From: Bettongia penicillata ogilbyi
Taxonomy: Eukaryota; Chordata; Mammalia; Diprotodontia; Potoroidae
Reading direction: 5' to 3'
Assembly (NCBI GenBank): GCA_023548195.1
Contig: JAJHZJ010000221.1
Location: forward strand, 310,001 to 374,000
Length of the DNA: 64,000 nucleotides
Shown here in pieces: positions 1 to 11,576 of this stretch; position 1 is the first letter of the stretch, and each line of letters opens with the position of its first letter. Under the pieces are notes generated by a model. It saw only the letters and a program-made list of their open reading frames with translations. It made no database searches and was not told the origin of the DNA. Position numbers and translations under genes: made by a program.

Positions 1-3000
1 AGAATAAAGAATTTGAAATGGAAATGGAAATGCAGGCACCAAGAGAAACATAGAAAGATACACAGATAAAATGTTCCAAAAGTCTTTGTGCAGCAATCTA
101 CATATTAATAGGAGAATAGAAGACACACGTCTTCTCAGAATAAGAACACTAATGCAAGTCTAAATGATGTTTTTATTCCATTTTCATGGTCTTGGTAGGG
201 AGGGGTGGCAGGGGATGGAAGGAACTGTAGTCTGTATGGGGGAATGAAGGAGAAAGAAATACTGTTATTTGATAGATGTGCATAAGATGAAAAGTAGAAG
301 TCACTGAAGAAGGGGTGGGAAGAAATTCACTTTCATCTAAATTGGATAAAAGAAAATTGAACATAATCATACCCGCACTAGGGATTCCCATACAGAAATA
401 CATTGAACTCAGAGGAGAAGTAGAAAGGCAATGGTGGAGAAGGATCTAAGAGAGGAGGGATAGAAAGGGGATAGGCATAAGCCAAACAGATTTGACAATG
501 GGCCAGAGGAATGGGAAGAGAAATTAAAAGAAAAGGAATAAAAAGAGGAGCTGGGTACAGGAAGGGAAGGAGAAGAACTGCAGCACAGGGGAAACAGTCT
601 GTTCCACTTGTAAGATCAAAAGTGTCAGGTACACTGTAAACAAGGAGGCAGAAACAGAGGAAAAGTACAAGGATGAAGGGAAATATACAATCAGCAATGA
701 TAATTTTAAATATGAATGAGATTAACATCATCTATAAAATGATAGAAGAATGGGTTAACAAGCAGAATGTGACAAGATTCTGACAACATAAGAAACACAT
801 TTGAATCACAAAAATTCATACGGAGTTAAAATAAAGAGCCGGAGCAAAAAATCTGTTATGCAGCAGTAGAATTTTTTAAAAATTAGAAGTAGCAATCATG
901 ACTTCAGATAAGACTACAGTAAAAATATAGACAGAATTTTTTTTAAAAAGAGCAGGGAAATTACCTTAAGATTAAAAGTACCAAAGAGAATGAATATCAA
1001 TACTTTCCATATTTGCAATTTATGGTATAGCATCTAAACACTTAAAGGAAAAGTTAATCAAATTGCAGGCAAAATTGATATTAAAAGTATAATAGTGGAA
1101 GACCTTAATGAGTCCCTTTCAGATATTGACAGATCCAATCAAATGATAAACAAGAAATAAATGAAGGACCTAAATAAAATTTTAGAAAAAAATTCAAGAT
1201 TATAGATCTCTTATGATTACTAAAAGAAAACATGCTTTTCAACTGCATGTGGAACTTTTACCTCAACAAAAATGTTGGAAAGCAGAAATATTAAACACAT
1301 CATTTACTGATCCCATTGCAATAAAAATTATATCCAATAAATGGCCCTTAAAAAAGTGGCTGAAGATGAAATAACGTAATTCTAAAGAAATAGTGGATCA
1401 AGGAGTATGTTCTAAAAGCAATAGAAAATGTCAAATAATGATAAGGAGACAATGTATTAAAATTTATGGGAAACATCCAAAACAATTCTGAAAGAGAAAA
1501 TTTTTATCTCTAAATACTTTGAACAACAAAACAAAGGGGGAACAAATCAATGAATTGGACGAGTAATTTAAAAAAATTGAACAAACACAAATCAAAATTC
1601 ACTGACTGAATTCTGAAAATTAGAGAAGGCAACAAAACAAAGTAGAAAGACCATCAAATTGATAAACAAATGAGACTTTTTTTAAAAAGAAAAACTAATG
1701 AAAATACATAATTATCTGATTTTTGAAAAATTGAAAGGAAAACCAAATTGTTCGAGTAAAAAAAATGTAAAAGAATGATTCACCAAAATTGAAGAGGAAA
1801 CAAACTAAATTACCAGAAGTTATTTTGTCATATATGCTGATAAAATAAACAACTTAGAGGAAATGATGAATACTAATAAAAATATACCCAGAGTGTCAGA
1901 CATAAATAACTAGATTTAAAAAAAATGAAACAATAGATAACTCCCAAAGGAATTAAAAAAAGGTCTGGGAACAGATGGATTCAAAAATTCTATTAAACAT
2001 TGAAAAAACAGTTCTAATATGACATAAATTGTTATAATACTAAGAAAAGTTATCTGTCCAGTTTTTTCTATGATACAAATATAGTATTAATAACTAAATC
2101 ACAGAGAAATATATGTAGAGAAGGAAAATAACAGACCAATATCTTTAATAAAGTTTGATGCAAACAGTTTTAAAGAGAATTATTAATCAAGTAGGTTACA
2201 ACAACATGTCAATTAGAACAATTGGATACTCTGGCCAGGTTAAATTTATTACAGGAATGTAAGATAGGCTCAACAACAGGAAAACTATGAATATAATAAA
2301 TCCTGTCAATAATATAAATAAGAATGTTATTAAATCAATAGATGTTAAAAAGGCTTGAAAAATTCAACATCTCTTTCTATTTTTAAAAACTTTTAAAAAA
2401 TCATAGAAATAAATGGACATATTCTTCATAATGCTCTTAAAAGAGCATTTATTTAAATCTAAGAGCAACTATATGTAATGGAGAAGTTGAGAGGCCTTCT
2501 CTCCCCCACTCAAACCCCTAAAAGTTGCAGGATAAAGATAACTTGATGTGAATTATCGGGATTCATATACAGCTAATAGAACCCACCAGGCAGAAATAGA
2601 AAATTGCATTCAAGATAAATTCAAAGATATAGGCTATTTGGGAGTATATCTATTAAGCTTCAACAAGAGACAATATGAATCTAACTAATAAGATACTTTG
2701 TTTTTTAACCCAAAAGACCTCCATTACTGAGGGAAGGTCTTACTATTTGACAAAAACTGCTAGGAAAACTGGAGAGGAATCTGGGAGAAATTATATTTAG
2801 ACCATCATCTCACACCATACCCCAAAATAAGTGCCAAATAGATATATGACTAGACATAAAAAGCTATCTCTTAAACAAATTAGAGGTGCAAGAAATTACC
2901 TTTGAAATTTATAGAGGAATAGTTTATGATAAAAGAAGGGATAAATATGATTACATAAGATAAAATACATATTTTTGATTATATAAAAGGTTTTGTACAA

Positions 3001-3655
3001 CCAAATCTAAAGCAATAAAAATTAGAAGGGAAAAATGTAACTGGGAGAAAAAGTCTTTGTTGGCCAACTTCTCTGATGAAGGTTTTATTTCCAAGATAAA
3101 TAAGACATTGATTCAATTTTATAACTAAAAACCATTTTCCAATAGATAAGTAATCGAAGGATATGAACATACAGTTTTCAAAGAGAGAACTGCAAGCTGT
3201 AAATGCTTCAAATCACTTTAATTAGATAAAGCAAATTTAAACAACTCTGAGATTACACTTCACATTCTCGGACTGTCAAAGATGGCAACAGAGGATGATA
3301 ACAAATATTGGAATGACTCTGAGAGATAAAAAAAGGTACCCGAATAAACTCTTAATAGAGCTGTAATTTTAACCATTCAGGAAATCAATTGTGGAACTAT
3401 GCCCACAAAGTTAATAAAATATGCATACCTTTTGATACAGCTATACTAGTATAAGAACTATATCCCAGAGAAATAAAGAATTTTAAAAAGAGGAAAAGGT
3501 CTCTATGTCCAAACATATTTGTAGCAGCTCTTTTCATGGTAGCCAAAAATTGAAAACTATAAAGGAGTGTTCCCCTGTTGGGGGCTGATTAAATAAATTA
3601 TGGTACATGAAGTTTAATGGAATGCCATTGCTACATAAGAAATTAGGAATTGAAT
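1..3655 (+). mobile_element. Decayed L1 LINE, ORF2 region
   Basis: The sequence follows a marsupial L1 ORF2 in order but is full of stops and indels. Around 780-1110 it resembles the endonuclease part (AATAGTGGAAGACCTTAA recalls the IVGDLN motif). At 1440-2450 it resembles the reverse transcriptase (ACAGACCAATATCTTTAATA). At 3420-3650 it matches the end of ORF2 (TTTAATGGAATGCCATTGCT). Purine-rich DNA at about 180-760 resembles the inter-ORF spacer. The first 170 bases are not confidently assigned. The L1 3' end proper is missing, cut at a MIR-like segment. Open frames on the minus strand here are shadows. Confidence 0.8.
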
Positions 3656-3659
3656 GGTT

Positions 3660-3775
3660 TCAAAGGAACCTAACCTCGCTGAGCCTCAGGCACCTTCTTC
3701 AAAAAAGTAGGGAATTAGAGTCGACGACCTCTGTGTTTCCTGCCAGCTCTAACTTTGTCCTAGAGTCCTTGACTA
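3660..3775 (+). mobile_element. MIR-like SINE fragment
   Basis: CTGAGCCTCAGG followed by a diverged GGGAATTAGAGTCGACGACC and CTGCCAGCTCTAACTTTG is the usual order of the MIR core and 3' part in sense orientation. It fills the gap between the L1 and the next SINE. Confidence 0.55.
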
Positions 3776-3780
3776 CTTTT

Positions 3781-4031
3781 GTGGTTGTTCGCTTGTATCC
3801 AGCTCTTCATGATCTTATTTGGGGTTTTCTTGGCCAAAAAAAAAAAATTGGAGTGGTTTGCCATTTCCTTCTCCTGTCATTTTACAGATGAGGAAACTAA
3901 GGCAAACAGGGTTAAGTGACTTGTCCAGGGTCACACAACCAGTAAGTGTCTGAGGCCAGATTTGAACTCAGGAAGATGATTCTTCTTGACTCCGGATGCA
4001 ACATTCTATCCACTGTGCCACATAACTGCCC
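3781..4031 (-). mobile_element. tRNA-derived SINE with RTE-type tail, antisense
   Basis: Reads, on the + strand, GTTGTTCG, TTTGGGGTTTTCTTGGC, TTGCCATTTCCTTCTC, GATGAGGAAACTAAGGCA, AGTGTCTGAGGCCAGATTTG and CCACTGTGCCACATAACTGC. This is the reverse complement of the widespread marsupial SINE with tRNA head, core and RTE-like 3' tail. An A-run at 3837-3848 interrupts it. Confidence 0.85.
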
Positions 4032-4032
4032 A

Positions 4033-4110
4033 TTATGACTATTATTAGGTGGCTAATAAGTGGTGGATCTGAGAATAGAATTAAGGTCTCCTGACTCTGG
4101 GACTGTGCTT
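4033..4110 (-). mobile_element. MIR/CORE-SINE fragment, antisense
   Basis: Short piece ending with AAGGTCTCCTGACTCTGGG, the antisense head of a MIR/CORE-SINE, between the SINE above and a TA/TG-rich tract. Confidence 0.4.
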
Positions 4111-4275
4111 ATTGATATATGTGTGTATATGTGTATGTATGTATGTATATACCTATACATTTTATATACACACATATAAATGTATATGTGATATATAGGA
4201 GTGTATATATATATAGATACGTACAGATAATATACAGATATAGATATATACATGTGTGTAAATGTGTGTATATGG
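4111..4275. repeat. TA/TG-rich imperfect microsatellite
   Basis: Alternating purine-pyrimidine DNA of ATAT, GTGT and ATGT units. It creates tyrosine/isoleucine-rich open frames on the minus strand that are not genes. Confidence 0.9.
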
Positions 4276-4612
4276 TTTTTTGTGTATAACTTTCTGTAGC
4301 AATTTCAAAATCATATTTAAAAGCACAAAAATCTATGGCTTTTTTATTCAAACATAATATAAAATTAATCACTCTGGGGAGTATGAAAAAGTTTAAGCTC
4401 TAAATGGTATTAAACTTTGAGTGGCATGAGAAAATAAAATGTTTAAAATGACATACAATTTGAAATAGCTTATGAAAATACTTGTGCTACTTGAAATATT
4501 TCCTTGAAAAGAAATATTTCATACTGTGGTTAATATTTTATAGCTTATATGGAAATTGTTGTCTTAATAGGGCAACATCTAATAACATAAATTCTTACTT
4601 TTGTCATTTTAG

Positions 4613-4865
4613 GGTTTCCAATGCCAAGCTTAATAATTTTTCTCGCTTAGAACCAACATTTCAACTCTTGGGTGTTCAGTTCGATCAAAATGTGGCCCAA
4701 AATATTATGACAGAAAAACATGGCTCTGTAACGAAACTTCTGTATCAGTTGTACATTGCGCTCCAGAAGAAGAAAAAAAGCGGCCTCACTGGAGTGGCAA
4801 TGCAGACAATGAGGCCGTTAGCACCTGCCAAACTGCAGAATATGAAAAGTGAGATTTACCGAGAG
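4613..4865 (+). CDS. SPEF2: SPEF2 coding exon (probably exon 3), end of CH-like domain
   Basis: The exon is 253 bp: one base completing a split Arg codon, then 84 codons. It starts after a good acceptor (TTTTGTCATTTTAG) and ends at GAG|GTGGGT. The peptide includes AKLNNFSRLEPTF, LLGVQFDQNVAQNIMTE and LLYQLYIALQKKKKSGLTGV, which are hallmark stretches of the SPEF2 N-terminus. This is the second half of the calponin-homology-like domain shared with SPEF1 (CH_2 type), followed by a basic KKKK stretch and the start of the linker. The reading frame stays open past the donor into the intron, so the donor was placed where homology stops (after MKSEIYRE) and the next exon continues with RLKN. Confidence 0.96.
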
Positions 4866-5053
4866 GTGGGTATGCCAAACAATGCCAGTAGAAACTCGTA
4901 TGTTATACAGTGTAGAGGAATGACAAGAACTTAAAGTCGTTCCGTGAGAAGTCCCATTGAGTTTTTGAACAGTTTGTGGGGGTTTTTTAAATTTTTTTCT
5001 TTTATTGTATTATTTTGGTAGTAATAGTAGTTCAAAAATAAATTATTCCTCTT

Positions 5054-5300
5054 GAGGTAACTAGATGGCACAGTAGGTAGAGTATAGGACTTGACGTCAG
5101 GAAGACCTGTGTTCAAATCCAGCCTCAAATATTTCATAACTTTGTGACCCTTGGCAAGTCACTTCACGTCTAACTGCTTTAGTTTCTGCAAATGTAAAAC
5201 AGGGATACTAAGAGCACTTATCTCCCAGGGTTGCTGCAAAGATCAAATGAGATACCTGTGAAATGTTAGCTGCAGTTCCTGGAAGATAGTGGACACATCA
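5054..5300 (+). mobile_element. tRNA-derived CORE-SINE (MIR/MAR1 type)
   Basis: Full order in sense: GATGGCACAGTAGGTAGAGT, TCAGGAAGACCTGTGTTCAA, TTGGCAAGTCACTTC, then CTCCCAGGGTTGCTGCAAAG and ATCAAATGAGATA. Confidence 0.85.
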
Positions 5301-5545
5301 ATATTTTCTTCCTTCCTCCATTCCTTTCTTGCTCCCTCCCTGCTTTCCTCTTTTCTTCCTTTCCTTCTTCCCTTCTTCCCTTTCCTTCCTTCCTTCATTC
5401 TCCCTTCTTCCTCTTTTCTTCCTCCTTTCTTCCCCTTCCTTCCTGCCTGCCTGCCTTTCCTTCCATCTTCCTCTCTCTCTGTCTCTCTATGTCTCTCTGT
5501 CTCTCTCTGTTTGTCTCTTTCCATCTCTGTCTCTCACATACACAT
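5301..5545. repeat. Polypyrimidine tract of TTCC, TCTG and TCTC units
   Basis: About 240 bases almost only C and T on the + strand, with (TTCC)n-like, (CTGC)n and (TCTG)n stretches. Open frames on both strands here are compositional artefacts. Confidence 0.9.
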
Positions 5546-5619
5546 ATAAGGCTAAGAATACCATCGATGGCCTAGTTCTCTCTTATCCACATGCCTTATC
5601 AGTTAAAGATCATACAGTA

Positions 5620-5790
5620 TTAGAACTTAAAGGGACCTCACAGATTATCTAGCACATTTCTCTCACTTATCAAATAAGGAAATTGAAGCCAAGAGTTGAA
5701 GTAACTTGTCCAAGATCACCCTGCAAGTAAACTATAGATCCCAGAACTCAAACCGAGGTCCTCTGTTCTGTCCATTATATACTACATTTG
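5620..5790 (-). mobile_element. MIR SINE, antisense
   Basis: AAATAAGGAAATTGAAGCC, AGTAACTTGTCCAAGATCAC and CAGAACTCAAACCGAGGTCC follow the reverse-complement MIR order. Confidence 0.75.
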
Positions 5791-6690
5791 ATTCTTCATC
5801 CCTAACATGTCTTATGTCTGTCCCTCCTTTGCCATTCTCACTGCTATCACCTTACTCCAGGCCTTTATCACTTCAAGCCTTCACTCCAGTAGGTTCCTTA
5901 TTATTCCTATTGCCTACTGTCCCTCTTCCCTCAACCCACTCTGTACATTGTTGCCAGTAAAATCTTCCAATAATATTACTTTTATGATCTCTCATCACTT
6001 CATTCTATCCCAACCCCTCACTATGAGATCAAACACAAACTCTTTATTGTAACAATCACAAAATTCTGTAACTTTATCATTTAGAGTTAAATAGACCTTA
6101 GAGCTAATGTAGTACTATCCACTAATGGTAAAGATGAAAAAGCTGAGGGTGAGGGCTGTTGAAAGATTTGCCAAAGGCAGTAAATTTGATGCAGCTGAGA
6201 CTTAAATACAGGTCTTCTGACCAGCACTCATTATCCTATACTTCACTGAATTCAATGTCTTTTACAAGCAGATCTCACCTTAATATTTTGGATTCTATAT
6301 ACTAGTACTATGTATTAATGTTCCCACCTGAATTTAGCTACAGCCAGGTTAGTCTTTTCAGTTTTCCTTGAATATATTTTATACGTTCCTACCCCCCTGA
6401 TTTACTCATGACATTCCCCACTTGGAATCAGCCACTTTCTTTCCAGTTTCCTATTTGGCTATTTATAATCCTCCTTGAAGGTTTAGCTGAAGCTCTACCT
6501 CCTCCATGAAGTTGTCTGGCTGGCTGACAGTGCTCACCGCCATACATTGTTAGATAATCTTTCAGATGCATATGTTGTATTTCAGTTTGCAAGTCTAGAT
6601 TGCAAGTCCTAACAGGAGGAAGCATGTACTTATATGTGTTTGTATCCCCCCCAATCCCTTGCACAGTGCCTTGTATGTGTCAGGAACATC
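5790..6690 (+). mobile_element. L2 LINE 3' end, split by a MIR
   Basis: 5790-6050 resembles the L2 ORF2 C-terminal region (GCCTTTATCACTTCAAGCCT, TGCCAGTAAAATCTTCC). 6380-6690 resembles the L2 3' end (CTTGCACAGTGCCTTGTATG). An antisense MIR occupies about 6060-6260 between the two halves. Confidence 0.65.
6060..6260 (-). mobile_element. MIR SINE inserted in L2, antisense
   Basis: GATTTGCCAAAGGCAGTAAA and CTTAAATACAGGTCTTCTGA match the reverse-complement MIR core and head, diverged. Confidence 0.6.
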
Positions 6691-7430
6691 ATTTGTGATG
6701 GGATTGAGACTAGATCATAAGATTTCATTATCAATTTTAAAAGAAAATAGAAATTTTGATCTGCCCTAAGAAATTTCCTTAAAATGAGCAATGTGCATTA
6801 AACTTTCCAAATCACTGGGGTCATTTGTAGCATTTTACTAATACAGTAGTCAACAGAAAATACAAGTCATTCAGTCATCTGGAAAAATGTTAGTTTTTCA
6901 GACCCCTGCTTGGCCATAGCTCTTCCACATGGTCCATACCTAAAACCATCATGAACGCACAAGTTCTTCTGTTGTCAGGATCATCTTAATGGACCATGGT
7001 CATGGTCAATACTCAAAAACCAAATGGAGTTAATGAACGGAGCAGTCTTTCTCATTCAGTATAAAAGATATGGCGATAAAGTAACAGAGTAATTTTTGTG
7101 AACCAATATACTAGAATTTAAATGGCCAAAAGGTTCTAAAGTTCTGCAGAATTAGTCACCATGGGGAGTTACTTACTTTTTATATTTATCATAGTTGCTT
7201 AAAGCATGATTTCATGTTTTTCATGATTGCATAAAAGTGATTTCTCTTTGGGAATCACTTTTAAAGGTATCTTACAAGCAATATGCCAAACAAACAGCCT
7301 TCCTTTATGTAGGACTAAATGAAACTGTTAAAGCTATAAGTCACATTAGATGGAGTTCTTCATAGTTTATAGATATTTTAAAAAATCAAACGCACCTTCA
7401 TTATACCAAAATTTAAACACCAATTAAGAT
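6691..7430. other. Intronic DNA, no recognised feature
   Basis: No exon, RNA gene or clear repeat seen. AT-rich single-copy-looking sequence. Confidence 0.5.
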
Positions 7431-7439
7431 TAGTCTGTA

Positions 7440-7850
7440 AATTTGAAGTACCTGTCATGTGCCAGATACTCTCCTAAGTGCTAAGGACACAAAAAGAAGT
7501 CAAAAGCAATCCCTACTCTCTAGGAGCTCACGATCTAATGGGTGAGATATATACAGACAAGTTAGGTACAGGATAAAAAGGAAGTTATTAACTAATAGAA
7601 GGCCCTGGAATTTAAAGGGGATGAAAAAGGCTTCCTATAGAAGATGTTATATCCAAATGTGTTTCCATAGCCTTTGAAAACAATTCCCAAGGAGGAAATT
7701 CAGAAACATCTTTGCCAAAAGCAATCTAATTCATTTTTTCAACAAATACTTATTAAATGCCTTCTATGTGCAGAACACTGGATTAGGTGGTAGGGGAGAT
7801 AAAAAAATTTAACTAAGATCCTTGTCCTTTTAGAGTTCATTGTCTCCTTG
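7440..7850 (-). mobile_element. L2 LINE 3' end fragments, antisense
   Basis: Two pieces (about 7445-7660 and 7735-7850) carry the antisense L2 end: CTGTCATGTGCCAGATACTC, CCCTACTCTCTAGGAGCTCA, AAGGCTTCCTATAGAAGATG and a second TATTAAATGCCTTCTATGTG. Confidence 0.65.
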
Positions 7851-8138
7851 GAATTAGTGTGTCATTCCAAGAAAACTCTTTTGGAAGGAAGCTCTTCAAA
7901 TTTAGACCTTTTGGTATAGATGTTAAAAATACTCAACCCAATTCCTTGGGGAGGTATCAGTATAGAATCATGGAAGCTATAATGCATCAGAAGACTCAAG
8001 AAGCAAAAGTATGGACTCTTCTACTGATGAGTCATGTTGCCTTAGACGCATCAGACATGTTGACCTGGGTGATTTCTAAGCTGTCTTCCAAACCTAAAAT
8101 ATTTGCTTGGTTTCACTGTCATATTGGTTTCACTGTCA

Positions 8139-8141
<3 letters not shown>

Positions 8142-8184
<43 letters not shown>
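8142..8184. repeat. (TA)n microsatellite
   Basis: Uninterrupted TA dinucleotides over 43 bp, preceded by a 15-base direct duplication (GGTTTCACTGTCATA twice at 8109-8138). Lies 500 bp before the 8680 exon. Confidence 0.95.
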
Positions 8185-8187
<3 letters not shown>

Positions 8188-8679
8188 TATGGCAGATTAA
8201 TTACTTTGCAGTGAATATACTGATAATCTAGTGACCTCAAGGAAGTAACATGCAATCATTTCTTTCCTAGTTAAAAGAGACTGATTTAAGTAAGTTGTAA
8301 GTTAAGTAAGGGAGAATTTGGCTCTTGTTTTGTCATGCATTTTTAGGTGATATTTATCCAAATAAAATGGTATTTTGAAGTTAATTTTAAAAAATCAAAC
8401 CCAGGGCAAAGAATTTAGCTATAGGTTCAAATGAGAGATTATTTTATGAGAAGTCAAATGTTTTGTCTTTACTTTTAGTTCATGTTTTCTACATTTTCCT
8501 TTGACTATGTAACTAACATAAGATTTTTTTATGACTAACACAGTGGTTAAACTTATTTCAAGAATGTATTCATCTTATTTGCTGCGTTTTTTTAAAAAAA
8601 AACTTTTGTGTTGAAATTGGGGTCAAAAAGCCCATTAGTTTCTAACTCCAGCATCTTTGGAAATGCTTTCTTTATTTAG

Positions 8680-8850
8680 AGACTTAAGAACCTGGTGCCT
8701 CGGCAAACTGATTTGAATCTAAAACGGGTTTCAGAAAAGTTTCAAGCAAAGTTTAAACAGATGGAAGAAAAAATTAATCGTGTGCATTTTGAAAATATTC
8801 AAAAAATTCAAAAATTAAAGGAAGAACAAAGAATACAAGATCTTGAAAAG
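8680..8850 (+). CDS. SPEF2: SPEF2 coding exon (probably exon 4)
   Basis: The exon is 171 bp, 57 whole codons, beginning RLKNLVPRQTDLNL and ending KLKEEQRIQDLEK. The VPRQTDLNL motif and the charged helix HFENIQKIQKLKEEQ match SPEF2. The acceptor (TTTCTTTATTTAG) is good. The donor is odd: AAG|GTTCCA matches the consensus only in the invariant GT and the exonic AAG. If the intron were kept, translation would stop two codons later (GTT CCA TAG). The end was chosen because homology stops exactly here and the next exon resumes with QRLGRRRQ in the same phase. No better GT lies nearby. Confidence 0.92.
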
Positions 8851-9980
8851 GTTCCATAGTACTATTTTTAAGAAAAATTTTGATACAATAGGCTAAAAAT
8901 ATCACATATGGTGCCAACTGTAATTTCCTGCCTATAAAGTACTTAATATGAGCACTGATGTAGAAAGTTACATTTCCCAAATGCCCATCATATGTCATCT
9001 TTTCAGTGCTGCTGGAGATCATTTCTAGACATTGTTGTTTTCTGAAGGGGTAAGGAGAATTCCTCCTGCACATCTTGACAGAGCCTGAAGCTGGGATCTT
9101 GAGTTGCCACTTCTCACAGAAGGGTGGATCCTTCCATCATTACCAAAATAAAAGGATGATGAGGCCTGTCACTGAGAGAAAGAAAAGGTGGCAAGAGCTG
9201 TTGGGATCTGTTCCTGTTAGAGCAACTCCTCATTCTCTGGTGCTTTCTCTTTGCAGTTGTAGCCTTGCTTGCTTTCTCCTTTCTCTCCCCACCCCTCCTA
9301 CCCCTCTGCTCTGTTCCTCTAGATCCCCTTACTCCTCTTATAAACTGCCCCAACTGCCTCTTGCCATCCTTTATCACTTTGCTTTGACCACCCCACTTGC
9401 CAGACCTAAAATTTCTTTAAATGATCTTTAATGAATTCACAGACATTTTTAGAATTGAATAGGAAAATGGTATGTGAAATCATGGAAGACTATTTGGGGA
9501 ATTTCAGGATGCTGGGTACATGAGAGGTGTGTACTATAGGCATAAAATTATAGGTCCCATTCCTATTGCACTATAAATCTGTTTTTCTTTTTTTTTTTTA
9601 TTCTCATGCTTGTAATGCTAAGAAGCTAACACCCATGATCTGAATGTGATTTAACTAACTAATAGATTCCTGTATAAGGAATGATTCAATGCTCATCCTC
9701 AAAGGAAAATTTTCAAGACAAAACTAGAAAATTTTGTGATTCAAATAGTACAAAGAGAGCAGAAAATTGAGTTTTCCAACAGCACACTATTTTAGCAGCT
9801 GCTTCAGTTTTAATAAGTAATACTGAGCATTTCATCAGAGTACCATTCTCCACTTAGATGCTACTAAATAACTGAATTAAAAGAGACTGCCAATGGAACA
9901 GTTTAATACCAAATTTAAAACCAAAAATCCTCAGGAAAAGGCAGGAAATGGGGACCAGGGAAAGAGGGAAGGAAAGAGAC
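8851..9980. other. Intronic DNA, no recognised feature
   Basis: The start of the intron after the 8680-8850 exon. The C/T-rich part at about 9235-9400 gives open frames on both strands but has no recognisable protein. Nothing else supported. Confidence 0.45.
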
Positions 9981-9993
9981 AGAAGGAGACAGA

Positions 9994-10182
9994 TGAGAGA
10001 GAGAGAGAGAAAATACCAAGTAATTTTTTAAGCCATTTTTTTTGTAAGACCAAGTAAATGTAATCAAATAAAGGCTTTTGGTGGTGGTTTTTTTCCCCTC
10101 TGAGAAAAGAATATTGTTTTAGCAGATAAAAGCTAATAGTGATACACACATACACACACACACACATATATACATATATATG
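9994..10182. repeat. Short (GA)n and (CA)n/(TA)n tracts
   Basis: GAGAGAGAGAGAGA at about 9994-10011 and a CA/TA run at about 10143-10181. Confidence 0.8.
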
Positions 10183-10360
10183 AATACTCTTGTCTTCTTA
10201 ATTGTCATTTTTCTCAAGAAGACATGAATTTTATGGTTCATTTCAGACATTGTAAATCTACTAAATGCAAACAAAAAGATATATAGAAAGCATATGGCAG
10301 AAAAACATCTTATTATTGGTATAGCAAATGGATTATTTTTTGAATGACCTTTAGAATACA

Positions 10361-10690
10361 TTGTATATGTACTCACTGCCTCCATTTCCTCCCGACTCAC
10401 TGTACCTTTGCCATCTAGCTTCCAATCTTACCATTACTGAAACTTCCATCTTTAAGGTTACAAGGGACCTTTACATTGTTAAATCCAGGCCCCTTTTCTT
10501 TGTCATCCTTCTCCTTGAATTCTCTATAGCTTTGGACTCTGTTGGCTGCTCTCTATTCTGGGACCCTGTTGAATTTCTCCTTGAAGACCAGTAGGCATCT
10601 CAAACTCAACCTGTCCAGAATGGGACCGTTTTTTCTTTCTCCCAGAAAAACACCATTCCCCCAAACTTGCCCATTTCTATCAAACTGAAT
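10361..10690 (+). mobile_element. L2 LINE, ORF2 fragment
   Basis: GAATTCTCTATAGCTTTGGA followed by CTCTGTTGG recalls the L2 reverse transcriptase motif LSxAFDTVD, and ATCTCAAACTCAACCTGTCC is the usual later L2 segment. Between them part of the family sequence is missing. Confidence 0.6.
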
Positions 10691-10699
10691 TTTAATGTT

Positions 10700-11435
10700 A
10701 TTTAAAATCTCAACATTTTGCCTGATAAGTCGATATAACTTATCTGAGGACAGTAAGAATAATTTAGTCACACTTTATGTTTTAGATTAATTTTAAAGAA
10801 TTTGGGGCATTCTGCTAATATAACTACATGATTATTATCAGAAGAGTGTCTAGTTTGCAGTTAAAAAAAGACCTAACTTTTTAAAGGCATATTTTTTCTT
10901 CATCGTGCCCTACTAATTCTATTTTTCACAAAATTATTATTTCCTGCACATAAGAAATGATGACCACTAATAATTCAGAATTTGGAATAAACGCTGAAAT
11001 TCATTGTATAAATGTTGTTGAATTGTTGGTAGGCTTATTAATTGACTTGAATTCAGCAGGAATCTTCCAGAATCTTTACATAAACTCCTATCTCTGATAG
11101 ATGCATTTTTTTTGCCGGTATTCCACAAGGATGACAGTGTGTAATCACTTTCCCATCATGTGATGGACTGGGAACTACATCTTTCCTATCACTCAGGGTT
11201 GTCAGGACAACCCAACCACCACTTTTACAAAGTATCACAGAAAAGAGGACACTAGATTGGCGAGCTTAGTTTCCTAGTTGCTTTTTTGAAAAGATCACAT
11301 CAGTTAAGAGTTTTACAATATTTGTTATATGTATGAAGAACATCAGAAATTTTCTCTGGGTGAATTTTAAATAGAATGTTATGGATCCTTCTGAAGTAGT
11401 GACAAACAGAATTAACTTTATATGTAAATACGCAG
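10700..11435. other. Intronic DNA, no recognised feature
   Basis: Single-copy-looking DNA up to the weak acceptor of the 11436 exon. Confidence 0.45.
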
Positions 11436-11576
11436 CAACGCTTGGGCAGAAGACGGCAACATGAAATGATGGCTAGAATTCAAGCAGCCATTTTACAGAT
11501 TCCCAAAGTATTACCAAACCGTACTTTGAAAGCTATCGAAAGACACAAAATGTTGATGAAGAAAAAGGAGGCAGAG
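11436..11576 (+). CDS. SPEF2: SPEF2 coding exon (probably exon 5)
   Basis: The exon is 141 bp, 47 whole codons, reading QRLGRRRQHEMMARIQAAIL at its start and ending KMLMKKKEAE. The RRRQ-E-M-A-IQAAI-QIPK pattern is typical of SPEF2 and forms a basic helix. The acceptor ends AAATACGCAG with almost no pyrimidine tract, so it is weak; the donor GAG|GTTAGT is moderate. The upstream reading frame is open back to an ATG at 11442, but that codon is internal to the SPEF2 frame shift-wise unrelated and is not a start. Confidence 0.93.

Noticed and set aside
378..731. 117-codon minus-strand open frame
   Set aside because: It is antisense to purine-rich L1 spacer DNA and its composition (Phe, Leu, Pro, Ser) simply reflects that strand.
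4053..4372. Tyr/Ile-rich open frames
   Set aside because: Translation of a TA/TG microsatellite.
1..4612. Search for earlier SPEF2 exons (first half of the CH-like domain)
   Set aside because: Nothing encoding the expected segment was seen; the region is L1, MIR and SINE.
4866..4934. Continuation of the 4613 exon frame to a stop at 4934 as coding
   Set aside because: SPEF2 homology ends exactly at the GT of 4866 and the next exon continues the protein in phase; read-through would truncate it.
5060..5130. tRNA-like B-box sequences (GTTCAAATCC type), also at 12545, 17575, 24350 and 31525
   Set aside because: All lie in tRNA-derived SINEs; no intact tRNA cloverleaf was found.
5243..5652. Open frames on both strands rich in Arg/Glu/Gly or Ser/Leu/Pro
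   Set aside because: Translation of a polypyrimidine tract.
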